From assembly GCF_000308875.1 (NCBI RefSeq), contig NZ_BAGL01000052.1:62001-126000 (forward strand): a stretch of DNA of 64,000 nucleotides. The letters run 5' to 3'. Source of the stretch: Nocardia transvalensis NBRC 15921. Its GTDB lineage: Bacteria > Actinomycetota > Actinomycetes > Mycobacteriales > Mycobacteriaceae. Positions within the stretch are counted from its first letter, which is position 1. Every line of letters begins with the position of its first letter. Of the stretch, positions 7,593 through 15,324 are shown piece after piece. The notes beneath the pieces are model-generated. The model had not been told where the DNA came from. It was given only the letters and a program-made list of their open reading frames with translations, and did not search any database. The position numbers and the translations under genes were made by a program.

Positions 7593-9374
7593 TCAGATCT
7601 CGCGGCGGCCGGTCAGGGTCACCAGCTCGCACATCGCCTCCAGGCATTCGGCGCGGTCGCGGGCCTGCGCCAGGGTGGCGCCCCACGCGGTGATGCCGTG
7701 ACCGGCGATGAACAGGACCGGCGGTGCGTCCGGATGCTCGCTCAGGTGGCGCTCGATATCCGCGCCTATGCTCGGGACGTCCGCGTGATTCGGGAAGACC
7801 GGGATATCGATGGCGCCGGTGGCGCCGAGTCCCTTGATGAGTTCGTATCCGGTGAAGCGCAGCGACTCCGGCGTGCCGATCGATCGTGCCGTGGCGTGGG
7901 GCGGATGGGCGTGGACGACCGCCCGGGCGTCGGTCGCCCGGTAGACGGCGGTATGGATGGTGGTCTCCGCCGACGGGCGTCTCGTGCCCGAAACCGGCTG
8001 GGAGTCGGCGATAGTCACGGTCACCATGTCGCTCGCCGTCAGCTCGCCCTTCGACAGGCCGCTTCCGGTGATCACCGTGTGGTCCCCCACGCGCTCGGAG
8101 ATATTGCCCGCCGTTCCGGGCATCCAGCCGCGCTGGTAGAGGCCGCGCGCCACGTTGGCGATGCGCTCGCTCGCCGCCGATTTCCGTGCCGCGCAAACCT
8201 TTTCGGTGGCAGCGGCCAGACCCCCCTCCGCGTTCTCGGCCACGGGCGTGCTCGGCGCTGCGGACAGTGTGGCAGGCGGGTCCGCCGTCTCGCTCCCGGC
8301 GGCGGCTGCAGCGCTGGCGGCTGTCCCGCTCCCGGCAATCGCTGTGGTCGCGGGCGAGTTCACTGCACCACTCCCGGTGAGCGTTGCGGTCGGGAGCAGG
8401 CTCACCAGCCCGTTCTCTGTGACAACCGCGGTAATCAGGTCGGGTGGGGTGACGTCGAAGGCCGGGTTGAACACGTCGGTGTTCTTCGGCGCGGTGGCGA
8501 TGCCACCGACGTGGGTGATCTCGCCTGCGGCCCGCTCCTCGACCACGATCTCCGCGCCCGTTGCCGTGTGCGCGTCACGCGTGGATTCCGGAGCGACCAC
8601 AATGAAGGGGATGCCGTGCCGCTGCGCCGCCACCGCCAGGCCGTAGGTGCCGATCTTGTTGGCCACCGATCCGTCGGCGGTGATCCGGTCCGCGCCGACG
8701 AGCACACAGTCCACCTGCCCGGTCGCCATGGCCCAGGCGGCGGCCGAGTCGATCGTCAGCCGATGCGGGATGCCGGCCTCGGCGAGTTCCCAAGCGGTGA
8801 GCCGGGCCCCTTGCAACAGCGGGCGGGTCTCGTCGACGAGGACCGACTCGACCGCGCCGCGCGCCGACAGCACCCGCAGCGCACCGATCGCCGTGCCGAA
8901 CGCGGTCGTCGCCAACCGACCGGTATTGCAGTGGGTGAGCAAGCGCAGCGGCCGGTCCGGACACAATCGCTGGACCAGATCGGCGGCGTGGGTCGCGGCC
9001 GCGCGGTTGACGCGGCCGTCCTCCTCCAGCATCGCCAGGGCCTCGTCGAGCACCGCCTGCGGCCCCGACGGCAGGGCCGACAGCGCCCGCCGCACGCCCC
9101 ACGCCAGATTCACCGCCGTCGGCCGGGCCGCCGCGATGCGCTCGGCCTCCAACTCGACCTTCTCGCGATCACCGGGATAGGCCGCCGTGGCCAGCACCAC
9201 ACCGAACGCCCCCGTGACCCCGATGGCCGGCGCCCCGCGCACGGCGAGGGTCTTGATCGCGTCGACGACCTCGTCGACCGTCGCGAGCCGCAACTCCCGC
9301 ACCTCGTGCGGCAGCGCCCGCTGATCGATGGTGACCACCGCCCCGTCGACCCACGCGATCGAACTCTCACCCAT
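7593..9374 (-). CDS. mtnA-mtnB: Bifunctional methylthioribose-1-P isomerase / methylthioribulose-1-P dehydratase
   Basis: A 593-residue fusion of two successive methionine-salvage enzymes. Residues 1 to about 340 are MtnA: RGAPAIGVTGA, the catalytic Cys in LTHCNTGRLA and the Asp in GADRITADGSVANKIGT. A linker of about 50 residues rich in Ala, Ser, Thr and Pro follows. The last ~210 residues are MtnB, a class II aldolase-fold dehydratase with GTAGNIS, the zinc-site HAHPPHAT and a C-terminal GHG motif. The ATG at 9374 has a good GGTGAGG upstream; ATG 9392 is an alternative. It is the first gene of the mtn operon; no SAM-type riboswitch was recognised ahead of it. Confidence 0.93.
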   Translation of the reverse strand: MGESSIAWVDGAVVTIDQRALPHEVRELRLATVDEVVDAIKTLAVRGAPAIGVTGAFGVVLATAAYPGDREKVELEAERIAAARPTAVNLAWGVRRALSALPSGPQAVLDEALAMLEEDGRVNRAAATHAADLVQRLCPDRPLRLLTHCNTGRLATTAFGTAIGALRVLSARGAVESVLVDETRPLLQGARLTAWELAEAGIPHRLTIDSAAAWAMATGQVDCVLVGADRITADGSVANKIGTYGLAVAAQRHGIPFIVVAPESTRDAHTATGAEIVVEERAAGEITHVGGIATAPKNTDVFNPAFDVTPPDLITAVVTENGLVSLLPTATLTGSGAVNSPATTAIAGSGTAASAAAAAGSETADPPATLSAAPSTPVAENAEGGLAAATEKVCAARKSAASERIANVARGLYQRGWMPGTAGNISERVGDHTVITGSGLSKGELTASDMVTVTIADSQPVSGTRRPSAETTIHTAVYRATDARAVVHAHPPHATARSIGTPESLRFTGYELIKGLGATGAIDIPVFPNHADVPSIGADIERHLSEHPDAPPVLFIAGHGITAWGATLAQARDRAECLEAMCELVTLTGRREI

Positions 9375-9467
9375 CCGCGCAACCTCACCCATCGGCACAA
9401 CAGAATCCACTGAAACCGTATCGAACCAGCAGCTCACCGCCCACACCAGGTTTGCGCTCGCCGGGAG

Positions 9468-9641
9468 TCATTCGGACAACCACCGCTCGATGAGGTCGAG
9501 CGACGCCGCCGCATGCAACGCCACCCCATCCGCCGCATCCACCAGGACCCAGTCCCCGGGCCCGCGCACCAGCCGATAGCCCGCCCGCGCCGCGCGGTCC
9601 GCGACAGCCCGTTCCCGTCCCGGATCTCGATCGACCATCAT
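9468..9641 (-). CDS. Hypothetical 57-residue protein
   Basis: A small frame (MMVDRDPGRERAV... ending ERWLSE) whose ATG overlaps the stop of the upstream 101-residue gene in an ATGA arrangement. It contains a GYRLVRGPGDWVLVDAADG segment that reads like a small beta-rich domain. I do not recognise the family. It is the last of three consecutively overlapping small genes running away from the XRE regulator. The overlap chain is the main argument that it is real. Confidence 0.5.
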   Translation of the reverse strand: MMVDRDPGRERAVADRAARAGYRLVRGPGDWVLVDAADGVALHAAASLDLIERWLSE

Positions 9642-9943
9642 CGGCTGACCTTCCCTGTCTTCACGTGCGATCGGCCTTCGCGTGCGGATTGCTGCGGGGT
9701 GATGAATTCAGTCCAGTACTCGTGCCGCACCGCATCCCACAGCCGGGTAAGCCTCGGGAACTGCTCGCGCATGTGCGCCAGATCCGGCGCGACGGCCGGG
9801 GTGGTTGCCGCCATCAACGTCAAGGCATCGGATACGTTGTGTACCAGCATCATTCGTATACTGTGCTGTTCCAGTCGCCAGACCGCCTGCCATCCGTCGA
9901 TCTCCGTGCAGCGCTCGCCCGCAGCGTTCGCCGGGCCGGTCAT
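9638..9943 (-). CDS. Hypothetical 101-residue protein
   Basis: The middle gene of a three-gene chain, overlapping both neighbours by four bases (ATGA at each end). The product is mixed helical with the segment IRMMLVHNVSDALTLMAATTP and a later aromatic patch (WDAVRHEYWTEF). No recognisable domain, signal peptide or membrane helix. Its GC is lower than that of the flanking metabolic genes. Confidence 0.5.
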   Translation of the reverse strand: MTGPANAAGERCTEIDGWQAVWRLEQHSIRMMLVHNVSDALTLMAATTPAVAPDLAHMREQFPRLTRLWDAVRHEYWTEFITPQQSAREGRSHVKTGKVSR

Positions 9944-10083
9944 TCGGAACCTACGACCGGTCGAACGATCAATTGTCGCGCGGCCGAAATAATTACGGCC
10001 GAGACCGGCTGTCTCACCGTGAAATTCAAGACGTATCCCCTCGGATCGTATTTCTCCGGCTGTGGCACTTGTTTATCGGTCAT
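9940..10083 (-). CDS. Hypothetical 47-residue protein
   Basis: The first gene of the mini-operon, starting at ATG 10083 (MTDKQVPQPEKYDPRGY...). An in-frame start at 10146 exists but the extra residues look non-coding. The short protein ends in VRPVVGSE and has a hydrophobic patch (VSAVIISAARQLIV). It is divergent from the XRE regulator at 10406; about 320 bases separate the two starts. Function unknown. Confidence 0.45.
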   Translation of the reverse strand: MTDKQVPQPEKYDPRGYVLNFTVRQPVSAVIISAARQLIVRPVVGSE

Positions 10084-10405
10084 CGGTCCGACTTTCGGTC
10101 GATGGTGTGGTGGCAGCCCGGCGGCCAGGATCGACACGGATCGCATTTCGCTCGATCGCTCAGCGGAGTGCGCTAGTGTTTCGAATCGGTCGCACCGGGG
10201 ATGGGGATCTTCTGGGCGGCTTGCTGATTCGAGCTTCCTCCGGCTGTCGGGTCACAACAGAACACCACTGGACAAACCGGCAGCACAAGCGCACCATGCA
10301 TTCGCTGACAAGCTTATTTGAATGGCCAGAGCGGTTTTCACGATTACCCAGAAGCTTTTGCACGGTGCAAACAACCATCACTCACGATGCAAAGCGAGGA
10401 ACCTC
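10084..10405. promoter_or_regulatory. Divergent intergenic region, mini-operon / XRE regulator
   Basis: A relatively AT-rich stretch of about 320 bases with no supported gene. It should hold the promoters for the three small minus-strand genes and for the plus-strand XRE regulator, and contains the palindrome at 10357-10371. Confidence 0.5.
10357..10371. promoter_or_regulatory. Palindromic operator candidate
   Basis: TTTGCAC-G-GTGCAAA is a perfect inverted repeat with one central base, 35 bases before the regulator start. A further half-site, GATGCAAAG, lies at about 10386-10394. It is a good candidate for autoregulatory binding by the XRE protein. Confidence 0.6.
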
Positions 10406-11284
10406 GTGCCAGACGATAGCTCGACGACCCTCCCCCGTCGCCAACTCGGCCGATATCTCCGGGAAGCCCGAGAGGCCGCCAACCTGAATCTCGAAGATGT
10501 CGCCCCGATGATCCAACTGTCGGTCAGTACCCTGTCCCGGGTCGAACGAGGCCTCACCGGCGTCCGCGTCCCCGACGTCGAGGCACTCTGCCGCATCTAT
10601 GCCATCGACGACTCCGAAACCGTTGCGGGACTTGTCAGTCTGGCGAGGCAGTCGACCGGCAAGAGTTGGTGGCAAGCCTTCGATGATGTCATGTCGGGCA
10701 ACTTCGACATGTACGTAGGGCTCGAATCGTCAGCTAGGCATTTGACCATCTATCGACCCGATATGCTGTCCGGCCTGTTCCAGACCCCGGACTACGCGCA
10801 CGCGCTCAATCGAGTCTATTTTCCGGATCTCAACGATGAAGAGCTGGAAAGGCGCATACAGCTCAAGATCAAGCGCCAGGCGCTGATCACCCGCAGGACC
10901 AAGCCTGCCAGCGTCGACCTCGTCGTCCACGAATCAGTCCTGCGCACGGTTGTCGGCGGCGCGAAGGTCATGAGGGAACAGCTGAACCACTTGGCGAACA
11001 TGCCTGCCAACGTGACAGTGAGTGTGCTTCCGTACGCTGCGGGGTTTCCCACCGGCTTCTCGACCGGACCGTTCACGATCCTCGGATTCGGCCAAGACGC
11101 CAAGGGCCGAGACGTGTCGCCCACGGTGGTTTACATCGAGTCGTACGCGGGTGACCTTTATCTGGAGCGAGCCAAGGATGTCGGCAGGTATCGTCAGGCC
11201 TACAACGTCATACGGCAATCGTCGCTTGACGTCGCATCCAGCAAGCGCCTGGTAAGGCAGATAGCAAGGGAGTACCCAACGTGA
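10406..11284 (+). CDS. XRE-family HTH regulator with DUF5753-type C-terminal domain
   Basis: A 292-residue regulator: N-terminal HTH (LGRYLREAREAANLNLEDVAPMIQLSVSTLSRVERG), then a large C-terminal region (YRPDMLSGLFQTPDYAHAL... VHESVLRTVVGG... VSVLPYAAGFPTG) typical of actinobacterial DUF5753 proteins, which are nearly always followed by a DUF397 gene, as here. The start is GTG at 10406 because AGCGAGGA lies five bases upstream; the ATG-type starts before it lack that. The TGA overlaps the GTG of the DUF397 gene. Confidence 0.92.
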   Translation: MPDDSSTTLPRRQLGRYLREAREAANLNLEDVAPMIQLSVSTLSRVERGLTGVRVPDVEALCRIYAIDDSETVAGLVSLARQSTGKSWWQAFDDVMSGNFDMYVGLESSARHLTIYRPDMLSGLFQTPDYAHALNRVYFPDLNDEELERRIQLKIKRQALITRRTKPASVDLVVHESVLRTVVGGAKVMREQLNHLANMPANVTVSVLPYAAGFPTGFSTGPFTILGFGQDAKGRDVSPTVVYIESYAGDLYLERAKDVGRYRQAYNVIRQSSLDVASSKRLVRQIAREYPT

Positions 11285-11487
11285 GCTTCGATCTGTCGAC
11301 GGCCCAGTGGTTCAAATCAACCCGCAGCGCGGCCGACAAGGACTGCGTAGAGGCCGCCTTCCTCGACCGCGGGATGGTCGGGGTGCGTGACTCCAAGAAC
11401 CCGACCGGCCCCACCCTCGTCTTCACCTCATCCGAATGGGATGCCTTCACGGCAACCCTCCAAGGCGGCGAGTTCGACCACGCCTGA
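11281..11487 (+). CDS. DUF397 domain protein
   Basis: A 68-residue protein with the standard DUF397 pattern: WFKSTRSAADKDCVEAAFL, VGVRDSKNPTGPTLVF and EWDAFTATLQGGEF. DUF397 proteins are small partners of XRE/DUF5753 regulators in Streptomyces and relatives, and may act as their modulators or as a toxin-antitoxin-like pair; the activity is not settled. The GTG start overlaps the regulator's stop by four bases. Confidence 0.9.
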   Translation: MSFDLSTAQWFKSTRSAADKDCVEAAFLDRGMVGVRDSKNPTGPTLVFTSSEWDAFTATLQGGEFDHA

Positions 11488-11518
11488 CGATCCGCCTACG
11501 GCCCACGCCGACACGCGA

Positions 11519-11555
11519 AGCAGCCTCGCCCCACCACTTCCGGGGCGGGGCTGCT
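11519..11555 (+). terminator. Intrinsic terminator-like hairpin
   Basis: Arms AGCAGCCTCGCCCC and GGGGCGGGGCTGCT pair over 14 positions with one G-T wobble around a nine-base loop, followed by TTTG. It lies 31 bases after the first DUF397 gene and probably ends the XRE-DUF397 transcript. Confidence 0.7.
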
Positions 11556-11684
11556 TTGTGAGGCCGGGGGTGTGCGGTCGACCTCCACTCGGGTGGGCAT
11601 AGTCGGGCTGTGCTGCGTGGTCTGAGCCGAGTAGCGTTGAGCCAGACGGATTTCAGAGATAGGGCCCTGCGAAGGACGACGACT

Positions 11685-11891
11685 ATGCATATCGATCTGT
11701 CCGCAACGCGATGGTTCAAGTCCAGTCATAGCGCGGGCGGCAAAGACTGTGTGGAGGTTGCCTTCCTCGGCGACGGGATGGTCGGGGTACGGGACTCCAA
11801 GAACCCGACCGGCCCTGCACTCGTCTTCACCCCGTCCGAGTGGGACGCCTTCACGGCAACAGTCCAGGGTGGCAGGCTCGACCGATCCTGA
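11685..11891 (+). CDS. Second DUF397 domain protein
   Basis: Another 68-residue DUF397 protein (MHIDLSATRWFKSSHS...), identical to the first over long stretches such as GMVGVRDSKNPTGP and EWDAFTAT, so it is a local duplicate. It is separated from the first copy by a terminator-like hairpin and about 200 bases, so it probably has its own promoter. No second XRE regulator accompanies it. The start is ATG at 11685. Confidence 0.88.
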   Translation: MHIDLSATRWFKSSHSAGGKDCVEVAFLGDGMVGVRDSKNPTGPALVFTPSEWDAFTATVQGGRLDRS

Positions 11892-11929
11892 CAACACCTC
11901 GAACCAGAGCCGGAGATATCAGGCACCAC

Positions 11930-12121
11930 TTAGGCGGTCATTCCCCAGCAGGGGTCGATCAGCACCCAGCCGAGCATGAGGGTGGCGGCCAGGGTCGCTG
12001 ATGCGATGACGGGAGCCTTCCGGAATGTGATGCGGGCGAGTCTGTTTCGCAGCGGGCCGCCGGGGCGGACGATACGGCGCAGGTAGACGATCGAGGCGAT
12101 GAGCATAGTGGCGATGAGCAT
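11930..12121 (-). CDS. Small membrane protein
   Basis: A 63-residue protein with an N-terminal hydrophobic helix (MLIATMLIASIVYLR), a basic stretch (RRIVRPGGPLRNRLARITFRK) and a second helix (VIASATLAATLMLGWVLI). It starts 10 bases after the epimerase-like SDR gene, so the two are probably co-transcribed. Family not recognised. Confidence 0.55.
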   Translation of the reverse strand: MLIATMLIASIVYLRRIVRPGGPLRNRLARITFRKAPVIASATLAATLMLGWVLIDPCWGMTA

Positions 12122-12131
12122 GGGGGATCCC

Positions 12132-13169
12132 TCAGGCCGATGCTGACGCTGACTGTGGGCGAACGCCTTTGCGGGCCGCTCGGCGGGTATTCGGCCCCGG
12201 GTCGGGTACCAGACCGAAGTGGATGAGGCTCGCGGCCGTGTCGAGGACGGTCTGCTCGATCGGGCGCATGGTCCAGCCCAGTTCGCGCCGGGCCTTGTCG
12301 GAACTGACGTCTTCGTGTCGGCTCAGATAGCGCGCCGCGGTGCGGGCCGCCGGATTGAAGCGGGCGATCAAGCGGATCAAGGGAGCCGGGATGGTGCGGG
12401 TAGGCACGCGGTAGTGGTCTGCCAGGATCCGCGCGATCTGCGGCAGCGAAACCTGGTCTCCCGCACAGATATAGCGCTCGCCCGCAGCGGCCGGCTCGGT
12501 CATCGCCAGGCGATGCGCCGCCGCGACGTCGCGGACATCGACCGTGGCGAAACCGATGGGCGGCACACCCGGCATGCTCGCGGCCAGCAGTAACCGGATG
12601 GCGTCCACCGAGGTGCGGGCCTCGGCGCGCAGTACCGGCCCCAGGATCATGCCCGGATTGACGACGGCGAGTTCGAATGCGGCTGTCTCGCGGACGAATT
12701 CCCATGCGGCGCGTTCCGCGAGCGTCTTACTCTTCTCGTAGGCCTGACACTGCGCGAGATCCGACCAATCCTCCTCGGTGCATACCCGATCTGCGTGCCC
12801 GACTCGCACGGCGGCGATCGAGGAAGTCACCACCACCCGCTCGACGGTCCCCGCCTCGGCGGCGGCCCGCAGCACCCGCCGGATGCCGTCGACGGCGGGG
12901 CGCACGAGGTCGTCCTCGTTCTCGGGTTCGGCGTCGGGGAACGGCGAGGCGGCGTGGATCACGTAGCGACAGCCCGCGACCGCCTCGGCCCACCCAGCGC
13001 CGGCGCTCAGATCGGCTCCGACCAGCTCGATATCGCCGAGTTGGGCGGCGATCTCCGGCGTGGCCCGGCGCGCGGTCCCCCGCACCGCGTAGCCGTGAGC
13101 ACGCAACTCGGCAACGATGTGCCCCGCGAGATACCCCGACGCGCCCGTCACCAGAACACGGTCCTGCAT
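12132..13169 (-). CDS. NAD-dependent epimerase/dehydratase-family (extended SDR) protein
   Basis: A 345-residue extended SDR resembling dihydroflavonol-4-reductase/cinnamoyl-CoA reductase-like enzymes: N-terminal VTGASGYLAGHIVAEL nucleotide loop, active-site YEKSKTLAE (YxxxK), and a substrate segment VVNPGMILGPVL. It should reduce or oxidise a carbonyl/hydroxyl substrate with NAD(P)H. It is divergent from the TetR gene at 13255 with a long inverted repeat between them, so it is the probable target of that regulator. Confidence 0.88.
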   Translation of the reverse strand: MQDRVLVTGASGYLAGHIVAELRAHGYAVRGTARRATPEIAAQLGDIELVGADLSAGAGWAEAVAGCRYVIHAASPFPDAEPENEDDLVRPAVDGIRRVLRAAAEAGTVERVVVTSSIAAVRVGHADRVCTEEDWSDLAQCQAYEKSKTLAERAAWEFVRETAAFELAVVNPGMILGPVLRAEARTSVDAIRLLLAASMPGVPPIGFATVDVRDVAAAHRLAMTEPAAAGERYICAGDQVSLPQIARILADHYRVPTRTIPAPLIRLIARFNPAARTAARYLSRHEDVSSDKARRELGWTMRPIEQTVLDTAASLIHFGLVPDPGPNTRRAARKGVRPQSASASA

Positions 13170-13177
13170 GACAACCC

Positions 13178-13218
13178 CAATCTAAGCAGTGTTCAGAATA
13201 TAATCACTGTATAGATTG
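13178..13218. promoter_or_regulatory. Long inverted repeat between SDR and TetR genes
   Basis: CAATCTAAGCAGTG (13178-13191) and CACTGTATAGATTG (13205-13218) match as inverted repeats at 12 of 14 positions with a 13-base AT-rich spacer. It starts nine bases ahead of the SDR start and ends 36 bases ahead of the TetR start, a typical operator for both. Confidence 0.7.
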
Positions 13219-13254
13219 CCGGATGTACCGCTGTCAACCCGTACCCTTCGTCCC

Positions 13255-13887
13255 ATGCCGCCGACCAAGAACCGCTATCACCACGGGGCGCTGCGCGAGG
13301 AGTTGCTGCGCGCCTCACTCCAGTTGATCGAGGCCGAAGGGCTGGCCGCGGTGAGCTTGCGTCGGGTCGCGCGGGAGGCTGGTGTCAGCCCCGGCGCGCC
13401 CTACCATCACTTCACCGACCGGGCCGCGCTGCTGTCGGCGCTGTCGGTCCAGGGATTTCGGCTGTTGGCCGAGCGATTGCAGTCGGCGCACGCCACGACG
13501 ACCGCGCCCATGGAACGCCTGCGCGCCATGGCCGAGGCATACGTGCGGTTCGCCTGGGATCAGCCCGCGTACTTCCGCCTGATGTTCCGCCCCGAACTGT
13601 CGCAACCCGATAAACACCCCGATGCCGAAGCCGCCGGGGACGCCGCATACTCCGTACTCGCCGACACGATCGACGAGGCCGTCGAGGCGGGCGTGCTGCC
13701 GTCGGGCGAAGCGGCGGAGATGGCGATCGGCTGGTGGAGCCTCGCCCACGGCCTGGCCTCACTCGCCCTGGACGGCCAGCTCACCAAACGAGCCGCGCAA
13801 CTCGGCACCGATCCCCGCACCCTGGCCGAACGCATCACCCGCATGTTCGCCGACTTCGCCGGGGCGGGCGCGCGGCACGCGGAATAG
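13255..13887 (+). CDS. TetR/AcrR-family regulator
   Basis: A 210-residue repressor. The HTH is at the N-terminus (YHHGALREELLRASLQLIEAEG, then VSLRRVAREAGVSPGAPYHHF), and the C-terminal part (PAYFRLMFRPEL..., AIGWWSLAHGLASLALDGQL) looks like the WHG-type ligand domain. The ATG at 13255 fits the family length; a TTG-type start upstream at 13216 would run into the operator. It probably controls itself and the divergent SDR gene. Confidence 0.9.
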   Translation: MPPTKNRYHHGALREELLRASLQLIEAEGLAAVSLRRVAREAGVSPGAPYHHFTDRAALLSALSVQGFRLLAERLQSAHATTTAPMERLRAMAEAYVRFAWDQPAYFRLMFRPELSQPDKHPDAEAAGDAAYSVLADTIDEAVEAGVLPSGEAAEMAIGWWSLAHGLASLALDGQLTKRAAQLGTDPRTLAERITRMFADFAGAGARHAE

Positions 13888-13909
13888 CGATGCTGTAGTC
13901 CTGCCGTAC

Positions 13910-14650
13910 TCAGTGGGCCTGCAGGAGTTCGACGTTCAGGCCTTCGGCCAGCAGGAAGTACCCCAGGAACGTGACGCCGTCGCCTCGGGCGTCGAAGCGA
14001 GCGATGCGCGCGCCCTCGGGCTCGTAGAACACGTCGCCGGGTTCGAGGACGGTTTCGGGTTCTCCTTCGATCTGATAGACCGCCGAACCGGTCTCGATGT
14101 TGCCGAAGACCGGCCCGTTGTGGATGTGGAGCCCCGCCGGGTGCCCGGGCGCGATGGTGATCCGCCTAATCTCGACGCGCTGGGTGGCCAGGGGCCGCGG
14201 CAGTGCCTGGTCCATGACGACAACGCGGCTCACCGGCTCGGTCTGAGCTGTACTCGCGCAACCATATTCGACGTCGGTCACCGCCTCGGCGACTTCTGGC
14301 GTCCGCCCGTCTTCCGGCGACTCCTCGATGGCCACATGGATCATCGCGCTGGTGGGCGTCGCACCGTGCCAATGCCACTCGCCGGCGTCGATCCGTACGA
14401 CGTCACCGGTGGTGACCGTCTCGACCGGTGCGCCGCGACGTTGTACGAGGCCGGCACCGGCGGTCACCACGAGAACCTGCCCGACCGGGTGACGATGCCA
14501 GTGGGTGCGGGCACCGGGCGTGAAGTGCACGCTGTCGACCTGTGTCCGCGACGGCCCCGCGGGGACGGCGAGTTCTTCGACGCGGGCGTCGCCGGTTACC
14601 CATTCGGGCGAAGCGGGCATGCCGGTGTGGGGAGTACGGGATATACGCAT
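13910..14650 (-). CDS. Bicupin domain protein
   Basis: A 246-residue protein with two cupin barrels. The first contains HWHRHPVGQVLVVTAGAG with a later GEWHWHGA motif, typical of metal-binding cupins (carboxymuconolactone-associated or quercetinase-like). The second contains HIHNGPVFGNIETGSAVYQIEG and GDVFYEPEG. The enzymatic role is unknown. It follows the TetR gene at 14669 on the same strand by 18 bases, so it is likely under its control. Confidence 0.85.
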   Translation of the reverse strand: MRISRTPHTGMPASPEWVTGDARVEELAVPAGPSRTQVDSVHFTPGARTHWHRHPVGQVLVVTAGAGLVQRRGAPVETVTTGDVVRIDAGEWHWHGATPTSAMIHVAIEESPEDGRTPEVAEAVTDVEYGCASTAQTEPVSRVVVMDQALPRPLATQRVEIRRITIAPGHPAGLHIHNGPVFGNIETGSAVYQIEGEPETVLEPGDVFYEPEGARIARFDARGDGVTFLGYFLLAEGLNVELLQAH

Positions 14651-14668
14651 GCTGTTCTTTCGATCTTG

Positions 14669-15235
14669 TCAATGGACGGTATGGCCGTCGAGCAGCGCGA
14701 GGACCCCCTCGATCGCCTGCTCGAAAGGCGCTGCGCTGCCTGCGGACCGGGCGAGGACGTACCCGCCCTGAAGTGTGGCGACGATCGCCGACGCCGTGGC
14801 CTCCGGGTCGAGGGCCGCGCTCAGCTCGCCGCCGTCGATACCCTCTGTCACCACCCTCGCCAGGCGTGTGCGCAACCAGCTGAGCGTCTGCTCGACCGGC
14901 TCTCGCAGGACGGGTGCGGCGAGCACATCCGGGTCTTGGGTCAGCCGGCCGATCGGGCAGCCCTTCAGGACATCGCGTTCACGCCGCAAGTAGGCCGAAA
15001 TGCGGTGGAGCGCAGTGCCCGGACCGGACAGCTGTGCGTCGACACCGACCCGCAACTCCTCGACCGTGCGGTCGATCGCGGCACGCGCCAAGTCCTCCTT
15101 GCCCGAGAAGTGGTGGTACATACTCCCCTGCCCGGCCCCCGCCCGCTGCTGAATGGCCTTCGGGCTGGTACCGACATAGCCCCGCTCCCACAGCAACGCC
15201 CGCGTGCTCTCGATGAGGTTGTCCTTGGCGTTCAC
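14669..15235 (-). CDS. TetR/AcrR-family regulator, LmrA/YxaF-like
   Basis: A 188-residue repressor. The HTH has the LIESTRALLWERGYVGTSPKAIQQRAGAGQGSMYHHF pattern, and the segment GCPIGRLTQDPD is typical of the LmrA/YxaF subgroup. The start is GTG at 15235. It forms an operon with the bicupin gene and has a palindrome 12 bases upstream. Confidence 0.9.
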   Translation of the reverse strand: MNAKDNLIESTRALLWERGYVGTSPKAIQQRAGAGQGSMYHHFSGKEDLARAAIDRTVEELRVGVDAQLSGPGTALHRISAYLRRERDVLKGCPIGRLTQDPDVLAAPVLREPVEQTLSWLRTRLARVVTEGIDGGELSAALDPEATASAIVATLQGGYVLARSAGSAAPFEQAIEGVLALLDGHTVH

Positions 15236-15246
15236 ACGAGCTACTT

Positions 15247-15262
15247 TACATACTAGTAGGTA
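15247..15262. promoter_or_regulatory. Palindromic operator of the LmrA-like TetR gene
   Basis: TACATACTAGTAGGTA is a 16-bp palindrome with one mismatched pair, centred on TACTAGTA, directly upstream of the GTG at 15235. The size suits a TetR dimer. Confidence 0.55.
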
Positions 15263-15324
15263 CAGCGTCCATAGCTACAGGTGCGGTTGCCGTTCCGCCG
15301 TAGCCGATTGTGGTGGTCGGGCCC

